Positions 32,601-50,815 of a stretch of DNA of 64,000 bases are shown in pieces (the first letter of the stretch is position 1; each line of letters opens with the position of its first letter). The notes beneath the pieces were generated by a model. It searched no databases. It saw nothing but the letters and a program-made list of their open reading frames with translations, and was not told where the DNA came from. A program made the position numbers and the translations under genes. The DNA is taken from contig NC_061068.1 in NCBI RefSeq assembly GCF_021917145.1, positions 5,783,344-5,847,343 of the forward strand, in the 5' to 3' direction. The DNA is from Hypomesus transpacificus. Lineage: Eukaryota > Chordata > Actinopteri > Osmeriformes > Osmeridae.

Positions 32601-34822
32601 ATTGTTTTTGGGACAGTGAGAGACAACTCAAAATATATATATATTTTTTTTTTAACTCTTTTCTTTTAGTTGAAAAGCAGAGACGGATTGCTGTGGTGCA
32701 ACCTGAGAAACAGTAAGTATGCAGGACTGAGAGGGAGAGAATGTTGTCCTGGCTATTCATCTTAGTTTGATTAACATTCTGTCCTTTGCACTTTGCCCCT
32801 AACCACTGCCTCTTACTCAATAGGCGAGCCCTGCCCAAATCCACGTCACCTGACTCTTTTAAGCAGTCAACCAACCAATCAGAGACAGGTGAGGGTTGTC
32901 TTTGTAGTATGTTGTTATTGACCACCACTACTCCTATTTTGATGCCATGTTAACTATTCCCTCCTTTCTGAGTAAATACTTTGTGCCGTAACGTAGGACA
33001 AGGAAATGGAAAGTATTGCTGCCCCAAAATCTACTTCAACCACCGGTGTTTCTCTGGACCCTACCTGAACAAGGGGCGCATTGCTGAGCTGCCCCAGTTC
33101 ATTGGCCCAGGCAATTGTGTACTGGTCCTCAAAGAGGTGGGGAGGCCTGGATAGTTTGCTATCAAACATAAGCACTGACATCCTTCCATGTACAACTCTT
33201 ATCAGTCACCCCTCTGTGTTGTGTGTCCTGTTCAGGTGTTGACCCTGCTGATTAACTCAGCTTACAAGCCCAGCCGTGTGCTGAGGGAGCTGCAGCTGGA
33301 CCAGGAGGGGCGCTGGCATGGCCACGGGGAGACGCTAAAAGCCAAGTAAGGGGCCGATGTCAAATCCTGTTACATTCAGTTAATGAGGCCGATTCAAGGT
33401 TACAGTCATTTTTACCATAAGTATGATGTGTCTCGTTTTAACCCAGAGACTATGTTTCTTATCATAAGGTACAAAGGCAAGAGTTACCGTGCCACGGTGG
33501 AGATTGTGCGCACTGCAGACCGTGTCGCTGACTTCTGTAGGAAAACCTGCATCAAGCTGGAGTGCTGCCCCAACCTGTTTGGACCACGCATGGTTCTGGA
33601 GCACTGCTCAGAGAATTGCTCTGTCCTCACCAAAACCAAATACAGTCAGTCGAACCTTCTCTTAGTTCAATGTATTTATGTTTTGGCTAAATATACATTC
33701 TAACCAGGACATGTAATAGTTTAGATAACAGGTTCGATTACATATACTGTAGATGAATTGTGTATAGTTGCATAGTTTCCCCTAGTCATCCATGTGTGTG
33801 TGTTCACTGCAGCCTATTACTATGGCAAAAAGAAGAGTAAGCGAGTGGGCCGGCCTCCTGGGGGTCACTCGAACCTGGAGGGAGGAGCCAAGAGACGAGG
33901 GAGGCGAAGGAAGAGGAGGAAGCAACTCTTCGTACACAAGAAGAGACGTTCCTCAGCCTCACTGGATAACACGCCTGCAGGCTCGCCACAGGTAAGGCAC
34001 ATACACACACCATGTGGTTCACCTTTTGACATGAATCCCAAGACCATAACCCGTCTTGGTGTTACAGGGCAGTGGTGAGGAAGAGGATCTGGATGATGAT
34101 GATTCTCTGAGTGAAGATTCTGGCTCAGAGCTGCAGGATGACCTCCAGGATGATTCTGAATATTCTGCCGGGAAGTCTCAACCACCGACCCCGTCCCCTT
34201 CCCCACCTGCTACACCTAGGCCAACCCGTAGGCGCAGGAAACCTCGCTCCCCGTCCTTCTCAGATGATGAGAACCGGCCTCCCTCGCCAAAGGTTAGCAT
34301 GCTGCAAGTGCTGGACTGTGACTATACGTTCAAATGAGGCCAATTCGGGTTTCTTCAAAGTCATGTCTTTACCTAGTGTGTGGTTGAAATTTTTGTATGC
34401 ATCTCTTCGTTCTGTGCCGGTTTGCAGAGCTCCAAAACAGAGGTGCCACCGAAGCTGTGTTTAGATACAAGCCCTCTGGAGTGGAGTGTGACTGACGTAG
34501 TGCGTTTCATTAAGACCACTGACTGTGCTCCCTTGGCACGCATCTTTTTGGATCAGGTAATATAACCTTCCCTGGTACATTCATGTGACATACTGACAAG
34601 ATCAATAGAATGATTCCCAATAACGTATAATGTTTCTAATACCTTATTATCTTGCCCTTTGACCTTTTGTATGTTTTACAGGAGATTGATGGACAAGCTC
34701 TACTCCTGCTAAACCTTCCCACTGTACAGGAGTGCATGGACCTGAAATTAGGGCCTGCTATTAAGCTTTGCCACCATATTGAAAGGGTCAAGCTGGCATT
34801 CTATCAGCAATTTGCTACATAG
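29680..34822 (+). CDS. sfmbt1: Scm-like with four MBT domains 1
   Basis: Twenty coding exons join to 865 residues (human 866): 29680-29704, 29784-29878, 30041-30284, 30453-30541, 30856-31108, 31242-31339, 31419-31520, 31676-31835, 31987-32069, 32187-32313, 32400-32513, 32670-32712, 32824-32888, 32997-33136, 33236-33345, 33469-33644, 33813-33991, 34068-34292, 34428-34556, 34682-34822. Four MBT repeats span about residues 20-460 (landmarks [45 protein letters not shown]). A conserved SLED-type region follows (about 499-640, [12 protein letters not shown] to [13 protein letters not shown]). Then come a very basic stretch ([11 protein letters not shown]), an acidic/Ser-rich linker and a C-terminal SAM domain (about 790-865). 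Sfmbt1 is a nuclear chromatin reader and repressor that binds histone tails and associates with LSD1/CoREST- and Polycomb-type complexes. The start ATG has a purine at -3. The introns after residues 268 and 302 carry GC instead of GT donors. Confidence 0.97.
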
Positions 34823-35880
34823 CTGAGGGGGTTTATTAAAGTGAGACGATTAAATGCAGTGCTCAGTCCCATGACATGACTCTCCATAACTGCTGCCTCT
34901 GGACATCCCTTGGAAACTTGCGCCAAGCTCAGACATCCGATGGATCAAGAGCTTTATCATTTCCTGTTTCTTTGCCCTGTGTGTTGTATCTAAGGAGCAA
35001 AGCACATGTGGCACAGGAACAGTAGCTTTGTGTTGACATTTTACCAGTTCTCCCCTCCCTCTCTAAATCTTCTAGGAAAAGGGGAAGAAATGTCTTGCTT
35101 GATTCAGGTATAGCTAGCCTACATTCCTGCCGTTTAGGAATCATAATGGCTCCATGATCTGATGAGCTCCAACAACCCCAGAGCGTTTGACAATGCAAAT
35201 ACATGAAGAAGCACAAAGACTACAACTTTTTAGTGGTACGCAAAGTGTACAGGGTGTGTCTGTGTATATAGTGTACATATTCTAAAGCACCTCTAGTGCA
35301 ACAGGGTGGTTAGTTTGATTTTCTACCAATTACATAAGCTCCATAAGGTATATGTGCACCTATAGAAGGACTTTAGGCATATTTTTGGACAAGACCTAGA
35401 CAGAGGATTGGATATTCACAGAAAGAGCTTTTTTTTTTGACTTCTCTGAGAAGGATTTGAACTTTTGCTTAATTACACTGAGCATGATTCCAAAGCCTAA
35501 AATTAAGTTTTGCCATCATATTACTGTTCCAACCTATAGGTCTAAGTTTAAGTAACGGGTTTTAATGATTGCATCATGGGCATATGCTTTCTAAAGCAAG
35601 ACGTTTCTCCTGAAACATTAAATTAAATCTAAAAATAAAATTTTATTTATCATTATTATAACTATCATTATAAATCTCTGCTAGTACTGTAGTATTTGTG
35701 GTGTTTACATTTTGTGAGCAAACTGTTTTAGTTTCCCTCGTTTGCCTGCCTCTACCACTGAGATCATTTGATCTTGAATGAAACTGGAATTTGCGTTGAT
35801 TTCGTTTTTACTTCTGTGTTTGTGGAATATGATTGCTATTTAAGAGAATATTGAATAAAAACCTGAATCTGATACATTTG
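34823..35880 (+). other. sfmbt1: sfmbt1 3' UTR with polyadenylation signal
   Basis: After the TAG at 34820-34822 there is about 1 kb of AT-rich sequence. AATAAA at 35854-35859 is the likely polyadenylation signal. The next gene's putative promoter starts within about 60 bases, so the two genes are tightly packed. Confidence 0.6.
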
Positions 35881-35889
35881 ACTCGTGAA

Positions 35890-36883
35890 GTGTATTCAGT
35901 GCCCTGGCCCGCGCTATATAGGTGGTTCCGCTATACCACGTTGATCATGTGATGGTTACGTCACATCAACATGAGAGTGCACTGTCCAGGCAGGGAACGA
36001 AGCAGCTGGAATGTCTGAAACGAAACGACTGGATTTTAGTACTCAAACTAATTATTTATCTGCAGCTCATTCTTTATTGAATATACTACGTTCAGAAACA
36101 ACCCGGTAATCGTGAGTACATAAGTGTCATGCAATTTGACTCATACAGTTGAAAGCATTTGGAAGTAAATCCTGCTGCTACTCGACTCGGCGTTGTTAGC
36201 CAGCCACAGTAGCATCCTAGCAGTACACTACAGCTCCCTACAGTAGTATAGCTTGTCAGCATCACGCTCATCCTTTCTGCGTATTTGTTCCCTCTTTGCT
36301 TTTCCTTTTTAGCTAATCACCAATACGTTAGTTTAATACTTTACCGCGTTGCTAACTTAATTCAGACAGTCAATCTGTTCATTCCATATAATACTCGTGA
36401 CACCAGAGAGCCGTTATTACCCACACAGTAGCTAGCTCGCTCAGTTGCAGTACTCCTAGTTCTAACGCCCGACTATGATCCTGAAGCATTTATGAGCATT
36501 ACTTCCCTAACATTTCAGACTTGCAAGTTGTCTAATAGTTTAAATTTGACGGACATTATATATTTTAGGATAAGTTTTCTATACACTTAGCCTACTATTT
36601 ATTTAATATGAATCTTGAACAAATCCCAGTTGTCTAGAGTTTACTAGCTATTTAGCTGGCGGAACTGGAGAATGGGTCCACGGCTGAGAGGAAGAGGATG
36701 ATTCCTTTATATCTTGCAGATAATTGTTCGGCGGAACTTATCGATTGCCAGCTGACTAATACGACAAGACAAGTGGTCACTACGATTGTGGATTGTAGTC
36801 GTCTAAATCTGTAGCTGACATCAATTTTGCTAGCCGACTCGCTAACTCACTCAGTGCACTCCACCTCTGTGCTCTGGTTAATC
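35890..36883 (+). promoter_or_regulatory. stimate: Putative stimate promoter and 5' leader
   Basis: Holds a TATATA at 35915-35920 and a CRE-like TACGTCA at 35957-35963, followed by about 900 bases without an open frame that feeds the gene. The start site is unknown: either the leader is long or transcription starts nearer the ATG at 36884. Confidence 0.3.
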
Positions 36884-42564
<5,681 letters not shown>

Positions 42565-44285
42565 CCTAAGGTTATCCAGGCTAACCAGGTCACAACCTCA
42601 TATCCCAACTATTTCTCCCTCGTTCTTTTTCTCTCCCTCACTCTCTCGCTCTGCCCTGTGGACTGCCTAGGCTGGGGCCTGGTCTGGACTTGTTCTATCT
42701 TGAGTATGCACGTCAGTCTATATGCAACACACTGTTCAGTTGAGAACCAATGAGCAGGACGATGTCTTGACTGCAGACGGTCAGCGTGTTCTGGACAGCC
42801 TTCATTCATAAGGGACATCAAACTGGGAGATCCTACATGGGATGCACCAATCTTCAGCTTTACTAACCACACCATGTTGATATCACTACGGATCTCTCCT
42901 GCTGGTGGTTTAAAGACATTTATTTGGGATAAAAGCTCCTTATGTATGAGTGTTATATTGCTAAAGCAATGTATATGAGTATTGGCAAAGCTGTGTTAAC
43001 ACTGGTCTACAAGAGATCCACAGTGTCCTCCTGTGGATGATGATCCATCTCCTGGTCACCGGGGCAGGAGGCATTGGGGCAGGAGGGGTCAGAGCAGGGG
43101 CTTGCGGTTGGATGTAGAGGGGGAGAGCAGGCACTGGGATGTAACTCAGCTGTCCTCGCTCTCCTCCTGGCCTTCATGCCAACCTCATTTTAACAGTTTG
43201 ATATATTTGATATTTTGACAAACTCCTCACTTGATTGTGTTATCATGTAGTTTCTATATAGATACTGACAGATGCTTTTCTCATGAAAAAGGACATAATG
43301 AACTGTTGAGTTGGGGCCCCTGTGTGTGTGAGACATGTACTGAGTTTAAGTTAATAGATGCAGATACTGCAATGTGAGTGAGGTATTCATAAAAAAAATT
43401 CCCTGAACGTGAACACGGCTTTTTAAAATTGACAAGAACATTCGATTTGCATGTTTACATTGTTCGATGCGATGTGAAATGTATTGTAAATGTTATCAAA
43501 GCCTTTGGAGGTTGCGGTAGGATAGAGTGCAGCAGTTAAATCCTCTTCCTGGAAAGCTCTGCAATCTCTGTTGCTGTTCACGTCTGTGTGTCCAAACCTC
43601 TTTGTTTTGAATCCTATTTATTCCTTGTCTGTGGTGTTTGTCCTTTTTTACTGGGTGTTGTATTGGGCCAAAACCATGGAAAAGCCTACTCCAAAAGTGT
43701 TTTTGGTTTCAGATTACATAGATTGGAAACAAGTTTATCCAACTTCCAGCCAACGGACTAACAAAACCTTCACCTCTTGCACAATTTATTTCTCCACTGT
43801 TTTGTGAATTTTATTTGTGTTGACAATGTGCCTGTGTGATTTTCACCATGTGTGTTGAATGTTCATCTAATGCCCCAGATCTTCAGGTATGCAGCAGTAG
43901 CGTTCACTGGCTTGAGCTCACATCTAGAAATAGGAGAATTAAGCATAAGCACAGACCTCTTAACTGTGAGTGACTGGACCAGACAGTAGGAATGTGTGTG
44001 TTTGTGTGTGTTTGAGTGTCTCTTGTCTTTTATAAGTTCTGTTAAAAGTTGGGTGGTGTTCTTCAGAGCTACTGTGATGACTGGGGCTGGTGATGTCAAA
44101 GGAATAAGTGAGAGTACTCTGGTTAAGGTGGGCAACATATTATAAAAAGGTTACAGTTGTTCTTGTCTAAACAAGGACAAAGAGGACTCTCAATACTTTG
44201 TAATTAAAATATCTAGCTCAGTAAATGAGGAAATTACAGATATCATTATATTTGCTTTGGCAATAAAGTTGTGTAAACAGATGTG
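42565..44285 (+). other. stimate: Putative stimate 3' UTR
   Basis: No coding exon follows the TGA at 42562-42564. The best polyadenylation signal is AATAAA at 44262-44267 (ttggcaataaagttgtg), giving a 1.7 kb UTR. A closer, non-canonical site cannot be excluded. Open frames here (for example 43571-43807) show no protein similarity. Confidence 0.4.
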
Positions 44286-44369
44286 TAATCCCAAATTATG
44301 TTAATGGGTTAGATTATTTGCACAATGGGCGTCATTGTTGACCATGTGCAGTATCATACCAAAACTATG

Positions 44370-44441
44370 TTCCCTGACCGGGAATCAAACCCGGGCCGCG
44401 GCGGTGAGAGCGCCGAATCCTAACCACTAGACCACCAGGAA
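44370..44441 (-). tRNA. tRNA-Glu (CTC), copy 4 (mildly changed)
   Basis: Same 72-base gene as copy 1 with two visible changes: the B box reads GGTTTGATTCC (conserved C56 replaced by T), and the second base of the acceptor stem is T instead of C, giving a wobble pair. The anticodon CTC is intact and a TTTT terminator follows (AAAA at 44361-44364). The C56 change may weaken TFIIIC binding and tertiary folding, so this copy could be decaying. Confidence 0.8.
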
Positions 44442-44797
44442 CATGTTTTAGATTTACATTAGGACACACATTGATTACCGGTGTAAATCTATTTTTTGGG
44501 AATTAACTCACCAGAACAAACTTGTCGAACATTCCAGACCGAACAGAAAAGCAATGTCACCAGTGTCCATCGGGGCAGAAATTCAGACAAAATTTGAGGC
44601 CGCTCAATATATCAATAATATTAGCCTACTGCAGATTCTAATTGTCCATGTAATTATTATCAGATAGACACAGCAAGAGGAGTACAAATTAAGTTATCAA
44701 TGAATGAGAGAACGGATCCTGTTTATTATACATATTCCGATATAATATCATAAATCTTTCACAACCTCGATATTTAAGTTTAATCGTAAAACATTTG

Positions 44798-44869
44798 TTC
44801 CCTGACCGGGAATCGAACCCGGGCCGCGGCGGTGAGAGCGCCGAATCCTAACCACTAGACCACCAGGGA
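44798..44869 (-). tRNA. tRNA-Glu (CTC), copy 5
   Basis: Identical over its 72 bases to copy 1 as far as I can read. AAAA at 44788-44791 gives the pol III terminator. The 5' flank to about 45000 matches that of copy 1 (shared gtgtgacaggaacaggtgtc and caattgccaacagggggaga). The 3' flank (about 44650-44797) matches that of copy 6. Confidence 0.95.
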
Positions 44870-46258
44870 GTGGTGGACTGTCTTGGGGTAAATGTCTTCA
44901 AAAAATGTTGGTGTGACAGGAACAGGTGTCAATCACAGGCATTTTAAGAATGCTTGCTTTCAATTGCCAACAGGGGGAGACCTTGCCCCATACCATACAA
45001 TACCTGTGTTGAGAAGCTTAAATGGTGTATTGAAATAAGTCTACGCTGCTTTACAGAGTGCATTGACCATAAACTACATCTCTCACAATCCATTTCGAAT
45101 ATGTTACGCCAAGGTGACGACATCCCGCCTTTAGAAAGCAGTGTATTATATACACATCAGTGTTAAACGCAAAGTTTAACTGGGTGAAGGCGAGCATGGT
45201 TTGAATGACAGCACTCCAATGCAGCCGGTTCGTAAACGTACCTCATGCGCATTTTCAGCCAAGGTCCCCAGGCATTCAACCCAACTTGGTATTGCTCTCG
45301 AACTTGGTTAGAGTAGGCCTACTCAGCCAAGCTAGCATGTTTCTACTGCCGCTACTATAAATCACTATCTACTAGAGTTCTCACTAGACAAGGTTTTACC
45401 AATTGTAAAACGGCAATGTTTATTTTACTTAAAGCTCAAAAAGCTATTCTGCGCTCAAAGGAAGTGCAAATAAATTCGCTCTCGTGCCATGCACGCTCGC
45501 ATTAACTGTGGAATCCCTATCTAGCATCATCACAACAAACCCAGAATACGTCCTAGGTTTGGGCTAATCTCTTTATGTTCACAACGCCTGGCTCCGCGCC
45601 TGATTAACACTCGGATCGATAAGCCGTCTCGAAAATGGTAGGCCTATCAATATAAACAAATTATAGGACCCCCTTCCGTAAACATGATACCCCCAAAAAA
45701 TGTTCACCCCTAGTCAAAGCAGGCTGCATCCCGCCCTTGATGGAAGGCAGTTTCAGTAAAGGTGGGAATTAAAGCGAATGTTTGTGGAATGAGAAAACCG
45801 GTAGGCCTTTGTGTTTTAAGGCGATGTCGGTCCTTCAAGAGTACAATCTCCGTTGGCATTTTGACACCAAACACGGAGATAAATATGCAAATGTTATCCT
45901 CCAAGAAAAACAGCTGATTTTCCAAGAATTTAAAGGCAGACTGCAATTGCAGCTGTTTTTACATCGTGACTGACGTTACATTGTAGTTACAACTGTCCGT
46001 TTGAGAGCAACCATAATGCTGATGTGGCCCTCGGTGAAAATGTGTTTGACACCCCCGACAATATCTGTGAATAATGAGTGTATGAGTATGAGAAAATGTT
46101 ATTATTGTCAGATAAACACAGCAGGAGGTTTGTATACCGAGATAAACAAATGAAGTTATCATCGGATGAGCAAATGGATGCTTTTTATTTAGTCAGATAC
46201 AATATCGTACATCTTTCGAATCGGTCGATATCTAAGTTTAGTAGGCCTGGAAAAGTTG
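44870..46258. other. Spacer between tRNA-Glu copies 5 and 6, no protein gene
   Basis: Contains duplicated tRNA flanks at both ends and AT-rich sequence between. Open frames near 45710-45973 are short; one (45782-45973) includes words resembling transposase/ZBED-type fragments (LRWHFDTKHGDKY), which may be a relic of a transposon-derived gene, but the evidence is thin. Confidence 0.4.
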
Positions 46259-46330
46259 TTCCCTGACCGGGAATCGAACCCGGGCCGCGGCGGTGAGAGC
46301 GCCGAATCCTAACCACTAGACCACCAGGGA
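46259..46330 (-). tRNA. tRNA-Glu (CTC), copy 6
   Basis: Intact 72-base tRNA-Glu with the same body as copies 1 and 5. AAAA at 46251-46254 supplies the terminator. The 3' flank (about 46095-46258) is a diverged duplicate of that of copy 5. It lies 300 bases upstream of the mustn1 ATG, on the opposite strand, so the two divergent units share a short intergenic space. Confidence 0.95.
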
Positions 46331-46630
46331 CATGAGCACTGCTGATTAAAGACTCTTCCCAGACCCTGATTTCTAATTTTATCTTCACAGCTGTTGGTTT
46401 ATCGTAAACAGTGGAAGACCTCAGTCACAACCCCTCACATCAGACCTAATAATACACCCTGACAACAGACCCAGGAGGGGGAGGCCACAAATTCACTCAT
46501 GGTCAATAATAACCATCTCAGGGTCCAGGGGATATTATATGAGGGGGTAGACAAAAAGGGACAGACCAGAACACAAGACCTCCACTGGCTATCATTGTGT
46601 CAACTTGAAGATTAACAGCCTACCAACGCT
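46331..46630 (+). promoter_or_regulatory. mustn1: Putative mustn1 promoter
   Basis: Holds a TATA-like atattatat (46532-46540) about 90 bases before the ATG, and a CAGCTG E-box (46388-46393) of the type bound by myogenic bHLH factors. This would fit a muscle/skeletal gene, but the assignment rests only on position and motif. Confidence 0.35.
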
Positions 46631-47586
<956 letters not shown>

Positions 47587-47985
47587 AGGCAGGATGGAGA
47601 AGCACTGGTTAGAACTGCACCATATCTACAGTAACCGTAGAGACACGTTGAAAGAGGAGGAGATATGTCAGGTATCGTCCTGCTATTGAAAGGTGCGATA
47701 CATATAACTTCAACTTTATCAGAATGATTCTGGAGCTTGGTGGATAATGCACTACATGTCCTACATTGGAATATTGGTCTTATTTTTCTTCTGATTTTGT
47801 GAGTTTGTCATAATTACTAAACACCTAAGATCTCATTCCTTGTTTAAAACACATAACCTATTATGTACTGCTCTTTGGAATTGCCATGCTAAATGCTTCA
47901 TTGTTTACATGTAAGTGACTTGTTATGCACAGAACATCTAAATTTACCTTTGATAATGTTTTCAATAAATGTGTGTGGTTTCCTT
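47587..47985 (+). other. mustn1: mustn1 3' UTR with polyadenylation signal
   Basis: Non-coding sequence follows the TAG at 47584-47586. AATAAA at 47964-47969 (ttcaataaatgtgtg) is the likely polyadenylation signal. A LINE fragment starts shortly after. Confidence 0.6.
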
Positions 47986-47999
47986 ACTACTTGGGTCTT

Positions 48000-48966
48000 T
48001 CGTTCTTGTCTTTTGTAAGTCCGGGGACACTTGGGTTTGCTCATTCCCGACTGGGAGACTGTGTGATGTTATGCCAACAAATGTTTTTAAAGCATGACAT
48101 GGATTGGCTCCATTGTATATCTCAGATCTTCTTAGGCTGTATCACACTTCCAGGCCCCTAAGATCATCAACCCAGCTCCTTTTAGCCATTCCACAGACTC
48201 GGATGAAAACAAAAGGTCCGCCGTTCCCTCCGCTGCAAATCAACTCCTCAACTTTGTCACCTGTTCCCTGTGTGAAAATGCTTGGCCTCCGTATTCAAAA
48301 CGATTTGCGTTGGGATGAGCAAGTCAAGCACATGTCAGCACAAGCAGCAAGAAAGCTGTTCATTCTCAAGCGTGTCAGAAAGTTCAGCTTATCATCTATT
48401 GAACTATTGGTGATTTACACGGAATACATCCGGCCCCTACTCGAGTATGCTGTGCCCATCTGGACCCCTGGACTAGGGAAACAACAAGTTGACCAGTTGG
48501 AAAGGATTCAAAAGAGAGCCTGCTGAATCATCATGGGCCGTGCCTACCCTGGATATACAGATGCACTAGCACACCTGGGCCTCACTACTCTAGCTGAAAG
48601 GCGTGAGAGACTGAGTCTAAAGTTTGCCAGATCCCTTCTGAACTCTGAATTTGCACACTGGTTGCCGAAGCGCAGATCTGACATCTCAGGTAGAAGCAAG
48701 AGAAATGGACACAAACTCAGCATTCCAAAGGCTAACACACTGAGACACTCGCCATATCTGACACGTCTGTTAAGCAAGTGTGGTCATTAGTAGCATACAG
48801 TATGTTGATATTTTATCCGTAGTATGATATTGTCTATGTACATTTATCAGAATATCTGTGTATGTTGTTTAATGTCGTGATAAAGTATTGATTAATTATG
48901 TTTGTACATTGATTTTTAATTCAGATTTTAAACTGCGACGAATCAATAAAGTTCATCATCATCATC
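48000..48966 (+). mobile_element. 5'-truncated LINE (non-LTR retrotransposon), C-terminal reverse-transcriptase end
   Basis: One reading frame from about 48104 to 48790 encodes the C-terminal part of a non-LTR element polyprotein. Landmarks are LGLRIQNDLRWDEQVKHM, YTEYIRPLLEYAVPIWTPGL, QLERIQKRAC and LTTLAERRERLSLKFARS, typical of the region after the reverse-transcriptase palm in CR1/L2/jockey-like LINEs. A single in-frame TGA (48524-48526, after KRAC) interrupts it; the frame otherwise continues to a natural stop. The 3' end is AATAAAGTT followed by ATC repeats (about 48952-48966), a common LINE terminus. The palm with its catalytic motif is missing, so it cannot be autonomous. The exact clade is not determined. 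Confidence 0.85.
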
Positions 48967-48969
48967 TTT

Positions 48970-49013
48970 CAGATTACTTGCCCGATTCCCCAACTGCTCA
49001 GCCACCTGACTCC
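48970..49013 (-). repeat. SINE head fragment
   Basis: The reverse complement reads gggagtcaggtggctgagca then 'gttggggaatcgggcaag', matching the tRNA-like head of the full SINE at 60955. The body and tail are missing. It sits between the LINE end and another LINE-type tail. Confidence 0.7.
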
Positions 49014-49079
49014 CTTTCGAGTCAGTTTAGGGTCACTCGTGCTTATTGTAATTGTGATGTTTGTCTGTTGTTCTGATTT

Positions 49080-49175
49080 ATTGTTGTTTTGCCCTATTTG
49101 ATGATTTTGTGCAGCACTTTGGTCGGCATTGGCTGTTTTTAAATGTCCTCTATAAATAAAAATTACTTGACATGA
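49080..49175 (+). repeat. LINE-type 3' tail fragment
   Basis: 'cagcactttggtcggcattg', 'gctgtttttaaatgtcctct' and 'ataaataaaaattacttgac' form a second copy, in opposite orientation, of the module at 9664-9745. Confidence 0.6.
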
Positions 49176-50303
49176 TTACATAGCGTTATATATAGCGTTA
49201 TCTTGCAAGCTAAACAATCTCCGACTACAGATGTAGGTGATAATAGTTTCTGTTCTTGATCAGGTCCTCGATATGAAGCCAGTTCACTAATCAGCCGTTC
49301 AACCGATAGAGGCTATGGAGTTAACCATGATCAAAGAAGACTATACAAAACTGCCCCCCAGAGGCTAAGGTGAAGCTTGTAGCATAGAATGCCTTTCAGA
49401 AACTAGCAAATCAGAGGACCCTCACCTTTGTGCTAGTTCAATAGCATATACTGTATGTTTATGAACAGTTAACCGCCCCATTAATCCGACTAGCTCAGTA
49501 TTTATCCAAAGCATACAAATTCTAATTTGACCATCAAATCAAAATAATTTGTATAGCATCGTGAGGCTTTTGGAAAACAAAGGAATATTTTAAGCACATT
49601 TCGATTTGCTGAATGCACAAATTGTGTTAAACCTGTAAAATATAAATCGTTCATACGAATAAATATTAACATGTGATGCGTAAACTATAAAACAAAAGCA
49701 TACAAAACACTAAAATCAAAGCTGTTCAGAACAATAATTAAACAAACACAACTTTAAATTATATGCAAATTTCTGGGTCAGTCTTTCTGAGTCAGAACAC
49801 CTTACTCTTCTGCTGTTGAGACCACTCCTCAAGATGCTAGAAGTTGTGATTGTCATCATTTTACATGACAATCATTTTGGGACAAGAAGGACACTCCCTT
49901 GTGTTAACATAACAGTCCTGCTGGTCCACGTGCTAATGTCAGAGACAATGTCTGAGACTGAGTGACAGATGACAAAGGGGTTACGTTATTCAGGTTTTAG
50001 CCAATACAGCACTACACTTCCATGAAATACGTACATGGTAAAAACATCAGTAACAGAAATAAGATCTGATCGGGAACTTCCTCACACTGTATATGTTTGT
50101 TTTGTGGTGCTCAGGCCGCTTGCTTTAATCCCAAGAGTTGAATTAAAAGTGAGGAAATTACAAGAAATATGTTGATTGAACCATAGCTTTATAATACTTT
50201 AATCTGTGCAGTCCTCCCCATGCCATGCCACCTCCACCCCCAACCAACCAATAGCTGCTTAATGTACAGTGGGCATGTAGGAAATCTGCATGACCCACTG
50301 TTT
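49176..50303. other. mustn1-itih intergenic region, no gene seen
   Basis: AT-rich sequence without exons, RNA genes or long open frames that I can support. The repeat at 50304 and the itih promoter follow. Confidence 0.6.
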
Positions 50304-50405
50304 ACAACTGCATGTCTTGGCTACCCGCAATGTTTTGGGGGCTATCTCGTTGTTGTTATCATTGATCACTTTTGTAAAATGTATGCTAAATCAATACATG
50401 TAAAT
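50304..50405 (+). repeat. Degenerate SINE/L2-type repeat
   Basis: 'tggctacccgcaatgttttg', 'tcacttttgtaaaatgtatg' and 'ctaaatcaatacatgtaaat' match the repeats at 23036-23275 (inverted) and 53590-53713, with gaps. Confidence 0.55.
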
Positions 50406-50724
50406 GATTTGTTGGAATGTATACCTGGCATGAGTAAACTTGAAATTAGACTTCTCAGTCCACAAAGTCCACACAAGGTAAACAACATGAATTTCTGCTG
50501 CAAGAACTTTAAAGGTATTCCACTGACCAGTTCCTAAATACAACGTTTCTGATGTTTCTTAGACTGATACTATTTTAAATAGTGATCATTAAAGCAACAA
50601 CTTCTAATGCAGGGTTTGTTAGAGTGGAGGAGACATGAAGTCAGGAATGAAGTGAAGGGAGTATGTGGATGGTGTAGAAAGTGATGATTCACAGTACAAA
50701 CACACACAAACACAAAGTGAATGG

Positions 50725-50815
50725 ATCACCCCTATAAGTGGGGTGGGAGGGAAAGGAAGGGTTGAGTAGGGACGTTGTCTGGGTAATGAAGTCAGTGTTG
50801 AGCTGCAGTTCAGTC
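50725..50815 (+). promoter_or_regulatory. Putative itih core promoter
   Basis: A TATA-like ctataagtg at 50732-50740 lies about 80 bases before the ATG, the expected spacing for a short leader. It is preceded by CACAAAGTGAATGG, vaguely like a nuclear-receptor/HNF4 half-site. TATA-type liver promoters would fit this family, but this is inference. Confidence 0.4.
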
